Part shown: positions 43,201 through 51,984 of the stretch, piece after piece
Layout of the letters: every line of letters begins with the position of its first letter
How positions within the stretch are numbered: the first letter of the stretch is position 1
From: Alopecurus myosuroides
Taxonomy: Eukaryota > Streptophyta > Magnoliopsida > Poales > Poaceae
DNA: 64,000 nt
Assembly: GCA_028641055.1 (NCBI GenBank)
Contig: CM054063.1
Coordinates: forward strand, 174,578,697 to 174,642,696
Direction of reading: 5' to 3'
Notes under the pieces: model-generated
The model's input: only the letters and a program-made list of their open reading frames with translations
The model's database searches: none
Told to the model about the DNA's origin: nothing
Made by a program: the position numbers and the translations under genes

Positions 43201-45445
43201 GGTGCGCCACCTGGCAGTGGGTAGACATCTGCTATGGTAGCATCCGCGGCGGTGTCGTCTTTCACCAGCTGCTCGGCAGTGATGTTATCTTGTGCAGCAG
43301 CCTCGGTGGTGGGCTGCTCCCGTTCCACTTCTGGCCGCTCAAGGGCGGCGGCGTCTTGCATTTCTTGTTCTTGGTTCTCCTCGGCGTTGCTAGCCGGAGG
43401 AGAAGGGGGTCTCTCTTCGTGAATGGTGGTATCTTGTGCTGCTGGCTCTGGTTCTGCTCCTCGAGCATCACTAGCCTGTGCGTTGGTGGCAGCAGCATTG
43501 GTGGCGTCGTTCTCGTCGTCAACGAGGTCGATCAGGGGTACTGCTGTCTCCCTGTCTTGGCCGGACGCAAAGGCTGCGTTCGCATCCATGGCAGGACTGC
43601 AGAGAAGAAAGAAATCAGGGATTGGAAGAAGATTTGGGAGAAAACAGTACTACGCGAGAAGGAGGGCAAACGAGAAGAGAACTCACGCAGTGGTGGATTT
43701 AAGCTGTCGTCGGGGTTTCTTTACAGTAACCTTCTTCTTCTTCTCGGCGGCCTCCTCCTTCTCGGCGGGCTTCATCTTCTTGGCTGGAGGTGCCTGTGCT
43801 CCGCTGCCGGTCCGCTTGCGGGTTTCGGGAGGGGCAGTAGACAGAGGTTGGACGACAAGGGGCGCATCGCCCTCGTTCTCGTCCTCATCCTCGTCGTCTT
43901 TCTCCGCAGCGGCCTCATCTGAGAAATTCAAAAGAGAAGAAGGAAGAATCAGGAACAGCAATGCAAGGGGTTGGTGTTTCTCAGAAGCAAACAAGATGAA
44001 AATAACAATACCGTGAGAGCCTTCATCCGACCAAGTGCGGAGAGCATCACGCTTGTCGGGAACAGGACTGCTCTGTTCCGCGTCATCAGAAGGCAGCATG
44101 TCATCCTCCTCGCGATCGGCGAACCAGTTGTCCTCAAAAACTTCGCGACTCTCAATCAACTGTCGAGTAAGAGTCTGAAAGATGGAGAAGGATCATAAGT
44201 CAACCGAGTATCAGGATGGAACTCTACTCGGATAGGCGTGCAAACACAAAGCACACTAAGCCTATGCAGTTTTCTAAGTACTCTACTCGGATAGGCGTGC
44301 AAACACAAAGCACACTAAGCCTATGCAGTTTTCTAAGTACTCTACTCGGATAGGCGTGCAGACACAGAGCACACTAAGCCTATGCAGTTTTCTAAGTGTT
44401 CTACCCGGATAGGCGTGCAAACACAAAGCATACTAGGCCTAAGCGCGAGTCGACTAAGTGCTCTACTCGGTGCACCAGGTGATTGCTAGTCGGGGCGGAA
44501 AGGGAAGTTATCTACTCGGGAAGCAGAGGCGAAAGCAGAGTAGGAACAGCGTACCCGGGCAATCGGTTGCGTGCGGCTGTACGGGACAAAACCATACCGC
44601 CACTTCTCGCTAAGGCTTGTCTTCAGAATGTTCTTGGCATGATAGGCAACGTCGACGTCGTCGATTTCGATGGTGGTGGTCCTGGTGCAGTCGCGGGGGC
44701 CTCCCATGTAACACATGAGATGGCAGCGCTCCTGCAGAGGGAGCACTCGGCGCTTGATCCAGCACACCACCGGGTCGTCGTTCTTGAGGCCCAGTTTCTT
44801 CAGCTCGCCGAGTCTGTCTTCTATCTCGATGGCGATTTCGTCGATGGTGGGCTTCTCCTTCCAGTTCGACCCGAGTGGAGCACGATTCCTCCAAGCGGGC
44901 AGGTTGATTCGATCATCAACCGCACCTCCTTCCGTGGCGGGGACATTCTTGACATAGAAGAATGTCTGCTGCCACATTCGGCAGGAATCCAGCCCCTGGA
45001 TGCGGGGATGGTTCGTACCGGTCCGCTGCACCATCATGGCACAGCCCGTGTCGGTGGCGCGGCCGATGCCTGCGGCGTCTTTCTTCCCGACTGACTGTTG
45101 GCGAAGATTGAAATACCTGAGCCACGTATCAGTCGTGGGCCTGATGCCGAGGAAAGCCTCGCAGACCACGGCATGGTAGGCGAGGAAGACGACCGCGTTG
45201 GGCGGCAGATGATGCATCTGCAGCCCGAAGTGGTCGAGGAACTTGCGCAGGAAGTCGGAGGCGGGCAGTCCAAAGCCGCGCTCGAAGTGCGACATGAAGA
45301 CCACCCGCTCGCCGTCTCGTGGAGCTGGCACAACCTCGTCGTCGGGTGCCCGGCACTCCACGCCGGGGGGAACCCTTCTGCTGGTCACGAGCCAGGCGAG
45401 ATTGGCCTTGGTGACGGAGGAACCCGCCCAGCTAGCCTTGGCCAT
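40202..45445 (-). CDS. Antisense eight-exon gene of the Tat element (PF04195-like N-terminus)
   Basis: Minus-strand exons with GT-AG borders: 45445-44555, 44174-44012, 43918-43687, 43596-42207, 42025-41870, 41785-41702, 41620-41240, 41142-40202. Reading phase is kept at six of seven junctions. At the fourth (42207/42025) one base is lacking for phase. Exon 1 resembles the plant 'putative gypsy type transposon' domain (MSHFERGFGLPASDFLRKFL, HLPPNAVVFLAYHAVVCEAF, FLGIRPTTDTWLRYF). Exon 3 is acidic then Lys-rich (KKKKVTVKKPRRQ). Exon 4 has a long Ala/Glu/Lys coiled coil. Exons 5-8 are further helical segments ending in an acidic and Ala/Thr/Glu-rich tail. About 1410 codons. Extra antisense ORFs are known in Tat elements; their function is not. 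A TATA box lies at 45611-45618. Introns in this orientation cannot be removed from the sense genomic RNA, so they survive retrotransposition. Confidence 0.75.
44222..44460. repeat. Four 59-bp tandem repeats in antisense intron 1
   Basis: Units start CTCTACTCGGATAGGCGTGC at 44222, 44281 and 44340, with a diverged fourth at about 44399 (CTACCCGG). They lie within the first intron (44554-44175) of the antisense gene. The first two units look identical; the third and fourth carry substitutions. Confidence 0.9.
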
Positions 45446-45610
45446 CGTTGCGAGTGGGAGGAGTGGATGATTTTCGAGTGGAGTTGCTCGGTGGAGAGAG
45501 TCCGCGGCGGCGCGGAAGCTTGCGCGGCGGCGGAGGGCTCGGTGGCGAAGAAGAACAAGAGGCAGAAGGGGAAAAGTGCAGGGAAGGGGAAAAGGAAGTT
45601 ACCGCGGGGG

Positions 45611-45618
45611 TATTTATA
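45611..45618 (-). promoter_or_regulatory. TATA box upstream of the antisense gene
   Basis: TATAAATA on the minus strand in GAGATATAAATACCCCCGCGG, about 165 bp before the antisense ATG (45445). The spacing would put transcription start near 45585 with a 5' UTR of about 140 bp. It is independent of the LTR promoters. Confidence 0.6.
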
Positions 45619-46134
45619 TCTCCCTCGCGAGATTACCGTTACCACCGCGGAAGTGGGATCGACTGTGGCGTGTGGTGGGTCCTGTGGCCGGCTAGAAACG
45701 CACACAAGCGCGGGCTGCGCGCGTAACGGCCGCATTTGATCCCACCATCATATCGTGGCCAGTAATTGCGCGTGATGGGACATGGCGGCCGGTGGGCCCA
45801 CAGCGTGAAAACTGGGCACGTGGCGTCGTGTCCTGGGCAACCAAACGACGAGGTCGTGGATGCTTGACACGTGTGCATTGCCTGCGTGAAGGGCTGGATG
45901 TTGCTCTGCGCCGCAGAGGCTCAGTTTGCGAATTTTCGCTAAGTCTTTTTACTCGGTTACAGAGTAGAAAGCAAGCGCTACTCGGAAGAGAGGAAACTCA
46001 AGGTACTTTCCAGATAGCTACTCGGAGGACCTACTCGGCATCTTGAGGTTCGATGGCTGAGATGCAAAGGCTGGTTTTAAGCTGGCAGAGCCTAGTGAAC
46101 AAGTTCGCAAGACTCAACCAGCTTCGGGGACTGC
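45619..46134. other. Antisense promoter-side region and 3' LTR border
   Basis: No ORF of note. GC-rich with CACGTGGC/ACACGTG-type G-box-like motifs around 45815-45875. Ends in TTCGGGGACTGC directly before the 3' LTR, the place of the polypurine tract. Confidence 0.5.
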
Positions 46135-47045
46135 TGTCGGGGGGTTACCCCCGAGTAGGGTAAAGACAGGTGGTAAAGGCCGCTTACAGAAGAGAGGTTT
46201 GGTCGAGTAGCCGACTACCGGGTACTCGCTACCCGGTCGACTGCTACTCGGTCTCACCTCAAGATGACCAGAAGGAGATATCAATCAAGTTCTGCCCTGA
46301 CGAGTAGAAGGTTTGGCCCGAGTACAATTGGCGGGAACCTTTGGCGGGAACCTACTCGGGCAGAAAGTCAAAGGAGCCGTTCTGACACAGGATCCCGCGT
46401 ATCCTGGGTCCGTACTTGGCAGCATTCGAACTACTGTTCACGTGGGGACGGCCTGCCTGACAGTGACAGCATGGAAGCAGGCCGTGGCAGGATAAGGGGG
46501 GCCTACTCTGTGCCTAGGTACAGTGATACCAGTCTGTCCCCTAGTTTTGCCCAACGACTTTACAGAAGCAGCCAAGACCAACGACCAAAGCTGTCAGCGG
46601 GTACTCGGAGAAAGGACGGTGTGCACACTATGTCGACACTTGTCTAGATTTGGACGTATCCGGCTGGGCACCATGTATATAAGGTGCCCCGCCGCCTCCT
46701 GCGCGAGGCATGCTCTCACACGTACACACAGGCTCATAGTGAACCCTAGAAACCCTAAGTTCTTGACCTAGCTCTACTCGGAGAAGAGAGAGAGAGGCTA
46801 CTCGGTAGCGTTACCATTTGTACTGTGGCTACTCGGAGAGACATCATAATACATAGAGAAAGGCAGGAGTAGGGGTTTTACCTCCTCACGAGGGCCCTGA
46901 ACCTGGGTACATCGTGTTGTTTGTGTTGTGTGGATCTCACCTCACGCGGCTACTCGTCGCGTGATCCCTCCCCGGACACCTCCAGCGTCCATCGTCCCCA
47001 CATCTTTAGCCATCCCATGGCATCTGCCGTGACACCACCACGACA
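46135..47045 (+). repeat. 3' LTR of the inner Tat element (911 bp)
   Basis: Same length as the 5' LTR at 31511 and no difference seen by eye, implying a recent insertion. Followed by the duplicated AGTAA at 47046-47050. Confidence 0.95.
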
Positions 47046-47382
47046 AGTAAGTTGGTCAGAGGTTTGGCAAGGATACCATATGATCGCACAAATTTGCGAC
47101 AGTAGCCGGTGAGTCCAAGGAACCCGCGGAGCTCAGTAACAGTTGTAGGCCGTGGCCAGGCCAGCATGGCCGCTGTCTTCTGAGGATCTGTTGCGACACC
47201 ATCTCGAGACACAATGTGCCAAAGATATTCTAGCGAGGTCTGGGCAAAAGAGCATTTCGACCGCTTCACAAACAACAAATTATCATGCAGAAGCTTCAAC
47301 ACCGTTGCGAGATGGGCAACATGGACAGAGAGTGATGGGCTGTACACAAGTATGTCGTCCATGAACACAAGTGCAAATCCTC
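47046..47382 (-). pseudogene. Outer element RT, C-terminal part only
   Basis: Encodes LVFMDDILVYSPSLSVHVAH (the RT catalytic motif, FMDD form), then KRSKCSFAQTSLEYLWHIVS and GFLGLTGYCRKFVRSYGILAKPL, the thumb and connection. The fingers and most of the palm are missing: upstream the sequence passes straight into the protease frame near 47383. The left side joins, across the inner insertion, to 31510 in the same frame. Reverse transcriptase is therefore non-functional in this copy. Confidence 0.85.
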
Positions 47383-48806
47383 ACTTCATTATTTGCAACC
47401 CTGACAGACACGGCTGGAGTAGAAGTAGTAGGACACTGTAATCTGTCAACAAAGGCCGAGCTAATGAAGCTGTGACTGCTGCCCGTGTCCACAAGTAACA
47501 ACATCACCTGGTTCTTGACAAGTGCACGAATCCGGACTGTATCCCCATCTACAACACCTGATAAAGCATTCAGAGATAAGGACAATTGTTCTGCTTCAGC
47601 GATATCTTGTACTTCCAGTAAGTCAAGGACAACTGGGGATAATTCAGTAGTGTGATCTTCCAATGTTAAGGCATGTACAGTGGCATGGGTTTTAGTCGCA
47701 CAAACATGAGTAGGATCGTATTTTTCCCCACATCGGTAGCACAATCCATTTGATCGACGATATTCCTTCAGCTGTCTCTCCTTCCACAAATCACCCTGGC
47801 CTAGTTTGACAGGTTGACGCACAACATCCGGTTTCTGTAGAGGATCAAATTTGTGCCCAAACTGGTTTTTGCCTACCCATTGCTTGGTCTGCACAGCCAA
47901 CTCCTCCTGCACATGAGCCAACAAAATAGCTCTATCGACAGTTTCAGGCAACTGAGAAGCAACTGGCCCTCTAATCTCCTGTTTCAATCCTTTCAGAAAG
48001 TGCCCAACAAACATTGTTTCATCATAATAAGGGTTATGCCCACACAGTTTGAACATCAACGCCTGAAAGTTGGTGCAATATTCTGAGACAGACCCTTTTT
48101 GCTTCAAATTAATCAAAGATGACATGAACTGACGGTGGTCATCAACACCAAATTTCTCCTCGACAGCCGTCATGAATTGTGGCCAAGTTTGTACCTTGTT
48201 GCGGCGTTTGTATGCTTGGAACCAGTGAGCAGCATTACCCTCTAGGTGAAGAGTAGCTGCTGTAAGCCACATTGTTGGGGATATATTGAAGACCTTGAAG
48301 TAATCCAAGCACTTATCCCGCCACAGCCGTGGAAATTCGCCATCAAACTTGGGGAAAGACATCTTCGGAATCACTTGTCTACCGCCACCGGTGTTTTCAT
48401 CTGGAGGCCGCTCCCGAACACGAGCCCCCTCTCCCGACAACGTGCCGTCACCACCCGGGTCTGGTGGACGAGGTCCTGAAGAAGAACCAGACACGAAGCC
48501 GCCCATGTGTGCGCCACTTCCGCCTCTTGAAGAAGAACCCAAACGGCTCACCGCCTCCGCTGTCGCCGCCATCTGCTGCGACAATGCCTCCTGACGCCGC
48601 TCGATGCTGTCCATGATGCGTGCGTGGTCGGTCACCGCTCGCGAGTTGAGATCGAGGTGTTCCGCCACGCTCTGGTACGCGGTGTCTAGCAACCCGATGC
48701 GAGCATCCAGGGAGCCGATCTGCGTCTGAACCTGCTCCAAGCCCGCGCGGATCGCCGCCAATGATTCGTCTGTGCGCGTCGCCATATCGCCCATAGCTTC
48801 CAGCAC
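47283..48806 (-). CDS. Outer element Gag and protease (fused out of frame to RT by a deletion)
   Basis: Starts MLEAMGDMATRTDESLAAI, a coiled-coil N-terminus. Retrotrans_gag domain at about residues 150-270 (FPRLWRDKCLDYFKVF, AAHWFQAYKR, FVGHFLKGLKQEIRG). Zinc knuckle CYRCGEKYDPTHVC at about 350. Aspartic protease with LLLVDTGSSHSFISS at about 437-451. After VRVANNEV (about 47385) the frame enters RT sequence in the wrong frame and ends about 35 residues later at 47283. A whole stretch of protease end and RT start, probably of the order of 1 kb judging from related elements, has been lost. Gag itself looks intact. Confidence 0.88.
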   Translation of the reverse strand: MLEAMGDMATRTDESLAAIRAGLEQVQTQIGSLDARIGLLDTAYQSVAEHLDLNSRAVTDHARIMDSIERRQEALSQQMAATAEAVSRLGSSSRGGSGAHMGGFVSGSSSGPRPPDPGGDGTLSGEGARVRERPPDENTGGGRQVIPKMSFPKFDGEFPRLWRDKCLDYFKVFNISPTMWLTAATLHLEGNAAHWFQAYKRRNKVQTWPQFMTAVEEKFGVDDHRQFMSSLINLKQKGSVSEYCTNFQALMFKLCGHNPYYDETMFVGHFLKGLKQEIRGPVASQLPETVDRAILLAHVQEELAVQTKQWVGKNQFGHKFDPLQKPDVVRQPVKLGQGDLWKERQLKEYRRSNGLCYRCGEKYDPTHVCATKTHATVHALTLEDHTTELSPVVLDLLEVQDIAEAEQLSLSLNALSGVVDGDTVRIRALVKNQVMLLLVDTGSSHSFISSAFVDRLQCPTTSTPAVSVRVANNEVRICTCVHGRHTCVQPITLCPCCPSRNGVEASA

Positions 48807-49015
48807 AAATTGGGTCTGCGGTGAAGGTTTGGGAGGCGCCGTGGTGCTCTCCTTCCAAATCCGAGCGAACCAGTATCAGGCCTTACAGTAATCACACTGA
48901 AATTCGATCGGAATCGAAGAACAGCGGATAACCACCCCTCCACCAGGAATTTTACCGCTCGAATCAAGAAATCGTAGAGGCACACACAGTGCGGAATCCC
49001 CTCAACCGAACCCGA

Positions 49016-49027
49016 ATCTGATACCAA
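49016..49027 (-). other. Primer-binding site of the outer element
   Basis: TGGTATCAGATT on the minus strand, one base inside the 5' LTR, complementary to the 3' end of initiator tRNA-Met. Confidence 0.8.
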
Positions 49028-49302
49028 TGTAACGATCCCTTGGCCGCTGATCTCTCAGGGCGTGAGATACAAATCAGATACAGAGTAATCGCAGGCAGTG
49101 AGAGAGAAACAAAGATGAGCAACGAGAGAGAGAAACAAGAAGACGTGATTCAGTCTATTTCCTTTTCCCATCAGTATTCTGTTGCCTTATACAACCCGAC
49201 CTCTTACAAGTGGACCCACTTTCCGAAGCAGCAGCAGCAAGCCTATTTCCAACTTATGCCCTTACATCTATTTCAGTAATGTGTGTAGCGTCAGCTGTTA
49301 CA
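49028..49302 (-). repeat. 5' LTR of the outer chromovirus (275 bp)
   Basis: TGTAACGATCCC..CAGCTGTTACA. One base difference from the 29275 copy. GATTG follows at 49303-49307. Confidence 0.95.
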
Positions 49303-49307
49303 GATTG

Positions 49308-50183
49308 GTCCTTTTTAGTGAATACGGCTGTGAAATTTACCGGTCGTAACCACTCCCGGAAGCAGCGCTTGGATGGCTGTTTTCTCGTCCCTCCGTAATT
49401 TAAGTAGCTTCTTTCCTTGCCTGCCTCTCGCGTGGAAATATTACGGACCTACTGGGTTCCGAGAAATCCGGCCGGTTTTGTGGGCACAACAAAACTGGCC
49501 CGTTAACTTTCCACCCTGTAAATAAAACGTCAATCCAAGCGTGGCCTAAAGCTGTTTAATTCTGGCCCTTTCTTCAATCGAGCCCGAATAAAATTTGTTT
49601 TTTTATCTTGATGGAATGGTTAGTGCATATTCCATATAGCCTAATATTTAGAATTTTGCATTCCTTTTTTTGCCATGTTTCCTCTCTTTAGTTACATGTC
49701 AGTTGAAGGCCAATTTATCATATGTTAAATTTGACCCATCTCTGTTGTCGTGTAGACATCCAGGTAGTGTCAACGCACCCTGATGTGATGGAGTGACTGC
49801 ACATGCCGAGGACTGGCTAGCTAGCATATGGTTGATGGTTCAATTAATGCTGGGCCATTGATAATCTACGTTTATTTACACCCATGCATTTTGATGCACA
49901 ATTCACCAAATGATGGTTTGTGATGTGGAATATTACTATAAAGCTTCTGAGTATTGTTATCAGATTTTGGGTTGGCTCCATATTATAGCTGAGAGTACAC
50001 CTTACGAAACCTTCTAAATGCTTCGTGAAATAGGTTGTATTTTTCAATGGAAGCCCCATTTGATTTTATTTGTCTCCGTATTATAGCTGAATGTAGTACA
50101 CAGACTGATAAGAGCTTAAATTAGACTGATTGGATCGCCAATGAACGGCGAGGAGGCGCCCAAAGGGGCGCCCCAGCCTCTAG
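49308..50183 (+). other. Right flank with a Helitron 3' terminus at 50155-50183
   Basis: No gene. The stretch ends in a perfect 7-bp stem GGCGCCC (50155-50161), loop AAAG, GGGCGCC (50166-50172), 7-nt spacer, then CTAG (50180-50183) followed by T: a Helitron 3' end. The matching 5' TC end was not located. It may lie left of the gypsy nest, which would place the nest inside the Helitron. TATTATAGCTGA occurs twice (about 49980 and 50080). Confidence 0.5.
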
Positions 50184-51980
50184 TCATTGTAACACTAAAC
50201 CCAATAGCCCCTTATTTCATCCGTCTTGGTCCTCGTGGACCAGTTTAGGTAAAAAATCCACCCCAAAGGTAGTGGACCAATTTGGGTAAAAAAACCTATC
50301 CCAAAGGCATCCGCTCAACTAAAGCCGGCGCGAAAGACGGAGTCGTAGTGGGCTGATGTTGGACTACGTGATGCTCGAGTAGGCTGCGACGATAGTGGCG
50401 TGGCGTGATGCTCGAGTAGGCTGCAACGATCGCGGCGAGGCGCATGTGAAGCCCTGATGTATAGGTTTTTTTGAATTTTCTCTCAACTATCGTAACCGAT
50501 GAGTAAATGGGCTCTTTCTCTCCTCAAACCATCGCAACTGTTAGAAACCTATGCGTACCTCCGAGGGATGCGAACCTTGTAAACCGACCTTTCTATGCAA
50601 CTCTTGGGGACATATAAATACCTAAGTCAAAATCATCAATACAATCATCCATTCAGTCTCAAACACGTTATGGGCACTTTTCCCTCTAGAGAGCATCAAG
50701 GCCACAACACGAATCGAAGAACTAGGCTCAGAGGAAGAACGCCGGAATAGCTCACCGTCGACACAAACCTGACGGCGAAATAATCCTCGACACAGCTCCG
50801 GGCGCGACTCCTCCATGACGCTGCGTCCCCGGTGGACTATGGCCAACACGCTGCAAGTACTGGCGGCGGACGCGACGCCTTCCAAGCCTGGTGGCAAAGC
50901 CCTTGTTGCGCGCTTCGATTTCGCGGCCATAGTCATGTGGCGTCCCTGCGACGTCGGCACAACACCACGCGGTGGCCAACGGCCAGCGCGGCCCCCAACG
51001 GCGAGTCGCCTCACCAGTATCCATGGCCGGAGCACCGCGTGCGGCTGCGCCCTCCGGCGTGAGCGCGACGAGCACCAGGCGCGGCCGTTCCACGATCGGT
51101 GGTGGCACTGACGGCCCATGGCCGGCACGAGTGCCCTCCTAAAACGACGGCGACGCACAGCCCAGTCCACGCGGGAAAGACCACCGACGATGCCGTGGTG
51201 GCATGTTGCACCATGGTCCATGGGCGGCGGTCCTCAGCCCCGAATCTGCTCCTCCCGAGACGGCCATGCGCGTCGACCGTCTCCTCACGACAGCGCGTCG
51301 CGGCGACTGCGATGTCCGACGGCTGGCGCACCAAGCGGTTGTGCCCTCGGCTCGTGCGTGACCAGGACCTCCAACGGAGGCGCACCCCGAAGCCTTCGAC
51401 GCGGCGCGACGCTGCTCACGACCGGCCTCCGGCGCCGCTCCTCTCGAGCCCGTGGCATAGACGGGCGGCCTCACTCCCCGCAACACGAGGCGACGACACC
51501 AGCCTGCGACGAAGGCGACGCCCACGACGGACTTTGGCCTTTGGCGTGAGGCGCGAGGGGCGACGGGCGAGCCAGCCTCTCAGCGAAAAATTCGCCTGAG
51601 GTCGACACGACGCGCGGCGGCGCTCCTCTGAGCGTGGTGCCGAGGCACGCCGGCGCCCGAGCCCACGGCTCCTGCAGCGCGGGACTCGGACGAACGGCCG
51701 ACGCACCGTGCGGCTAACGGCCAGTGGCGCGCTCGTGACCGGGACGACGGTAGTTCCTCGCGAAACTCGGCTACCGGCCAGTGGTCGCCTATGCGCGACC
51801 TCCAATGGCGACGCACGCCGCTGCCTCTGGCTCGAACCCTGGCGGCGCGGCGCGGCACAGCGGCGACCGAAGCCATGGCCCTCGACCTGGTTCCTACTAG
51901 CACGTATGAGCAAGCGTACTACGCTTTAGCCGTTAGGAATAAGGAGCTGTCGGGTCGATTGACTCGTAATCTGCATAGAG
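50184..51980. other. Unassigned; GC-rich from about 50700
   Basis: 50367-50430 holds two copies of GTGATGCTCGAGTAGGCTGC. CAAACACGTTATGGGCAC near 50657 resembles a leader sequence of some Ty1/copia elements (CACGTTATCAGCAC), but no LTR or polyprotein was recognised. 50700-51900 is very GC-rich with open frames on both strands that lack any domain. I name no gene. Confidence 0.35.
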
Positions 51981-51984
51981 CACA

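Larger units (their letters stand above)
31511..47045 (+). mobile_element. Inner element: 15.5-kb Tat-lineage Ty3/gypsy retrotransposon
   Basis: 911-bp LTRs at 31511-32421 and 46135-47045, identical by eye. AGTAA duplicated at 31506-31510 and 47046-47050. The primer-binding site starts right after the LTR (TGGCGCCCACCGTGGGG, 32425-32440), and TTCGGGGACTGC precedes the 3' LTR as the PPT-like sequence. Contents: gag-protease (to 35869), RT-RH-aRH-integrase (to 39526), then 6.6 kb with a large antisense gene. Two RNase H domains and an extra antisense ORF between pol and the 3' LTR are known Tat-lineage traits. Inserted into the RT/RNase H region of the outer chromovirus. Confidence 0.95.
29275..49302 (-). 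mobile_element. Outer element: chromodomain Ty3/gypsy retrotransposon, interrupted
   Basis: 275-bp LTRs at 29275-29549 and 49028-49302 (TGTAAC..GTTACA) differ by one base by eye. GATTG is duplicated at 29270-29274 and 49303-49307. The primer-binding site next to the 49028 LTR reads TGGTATCAGA on the minus strand, complementary to initiator tRNA-Met. Subtracting the inner insertion (31511-47045 plus 5 bp) leaves about 4.5 kb. Gene order gag-PR-RT-RH-INT-chromodomain identifies a chromovirus. The small size and short LTRs suggest the Reina lineage (inference). Part of the protease-RT region is deleted near 47383. Confidence 0.93.

Noticed and set aside
42573..43922. Plus-strand open frame of 449 codons within the inner element
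   Set aside because: It is the complement of antisense exons 3-4. Its product is Leu/Ser-rich as expected from antiparallel Glu/Lys/Ala coiled-coil coding, and no domain or splice logic supports it.
50622..51913. Many overlapping GC-rich frames up to about 200 codons
   Set aside because: All frames on both strands are open because of high GC, none has a recognisable domain, and there is no gene-like exon structure.
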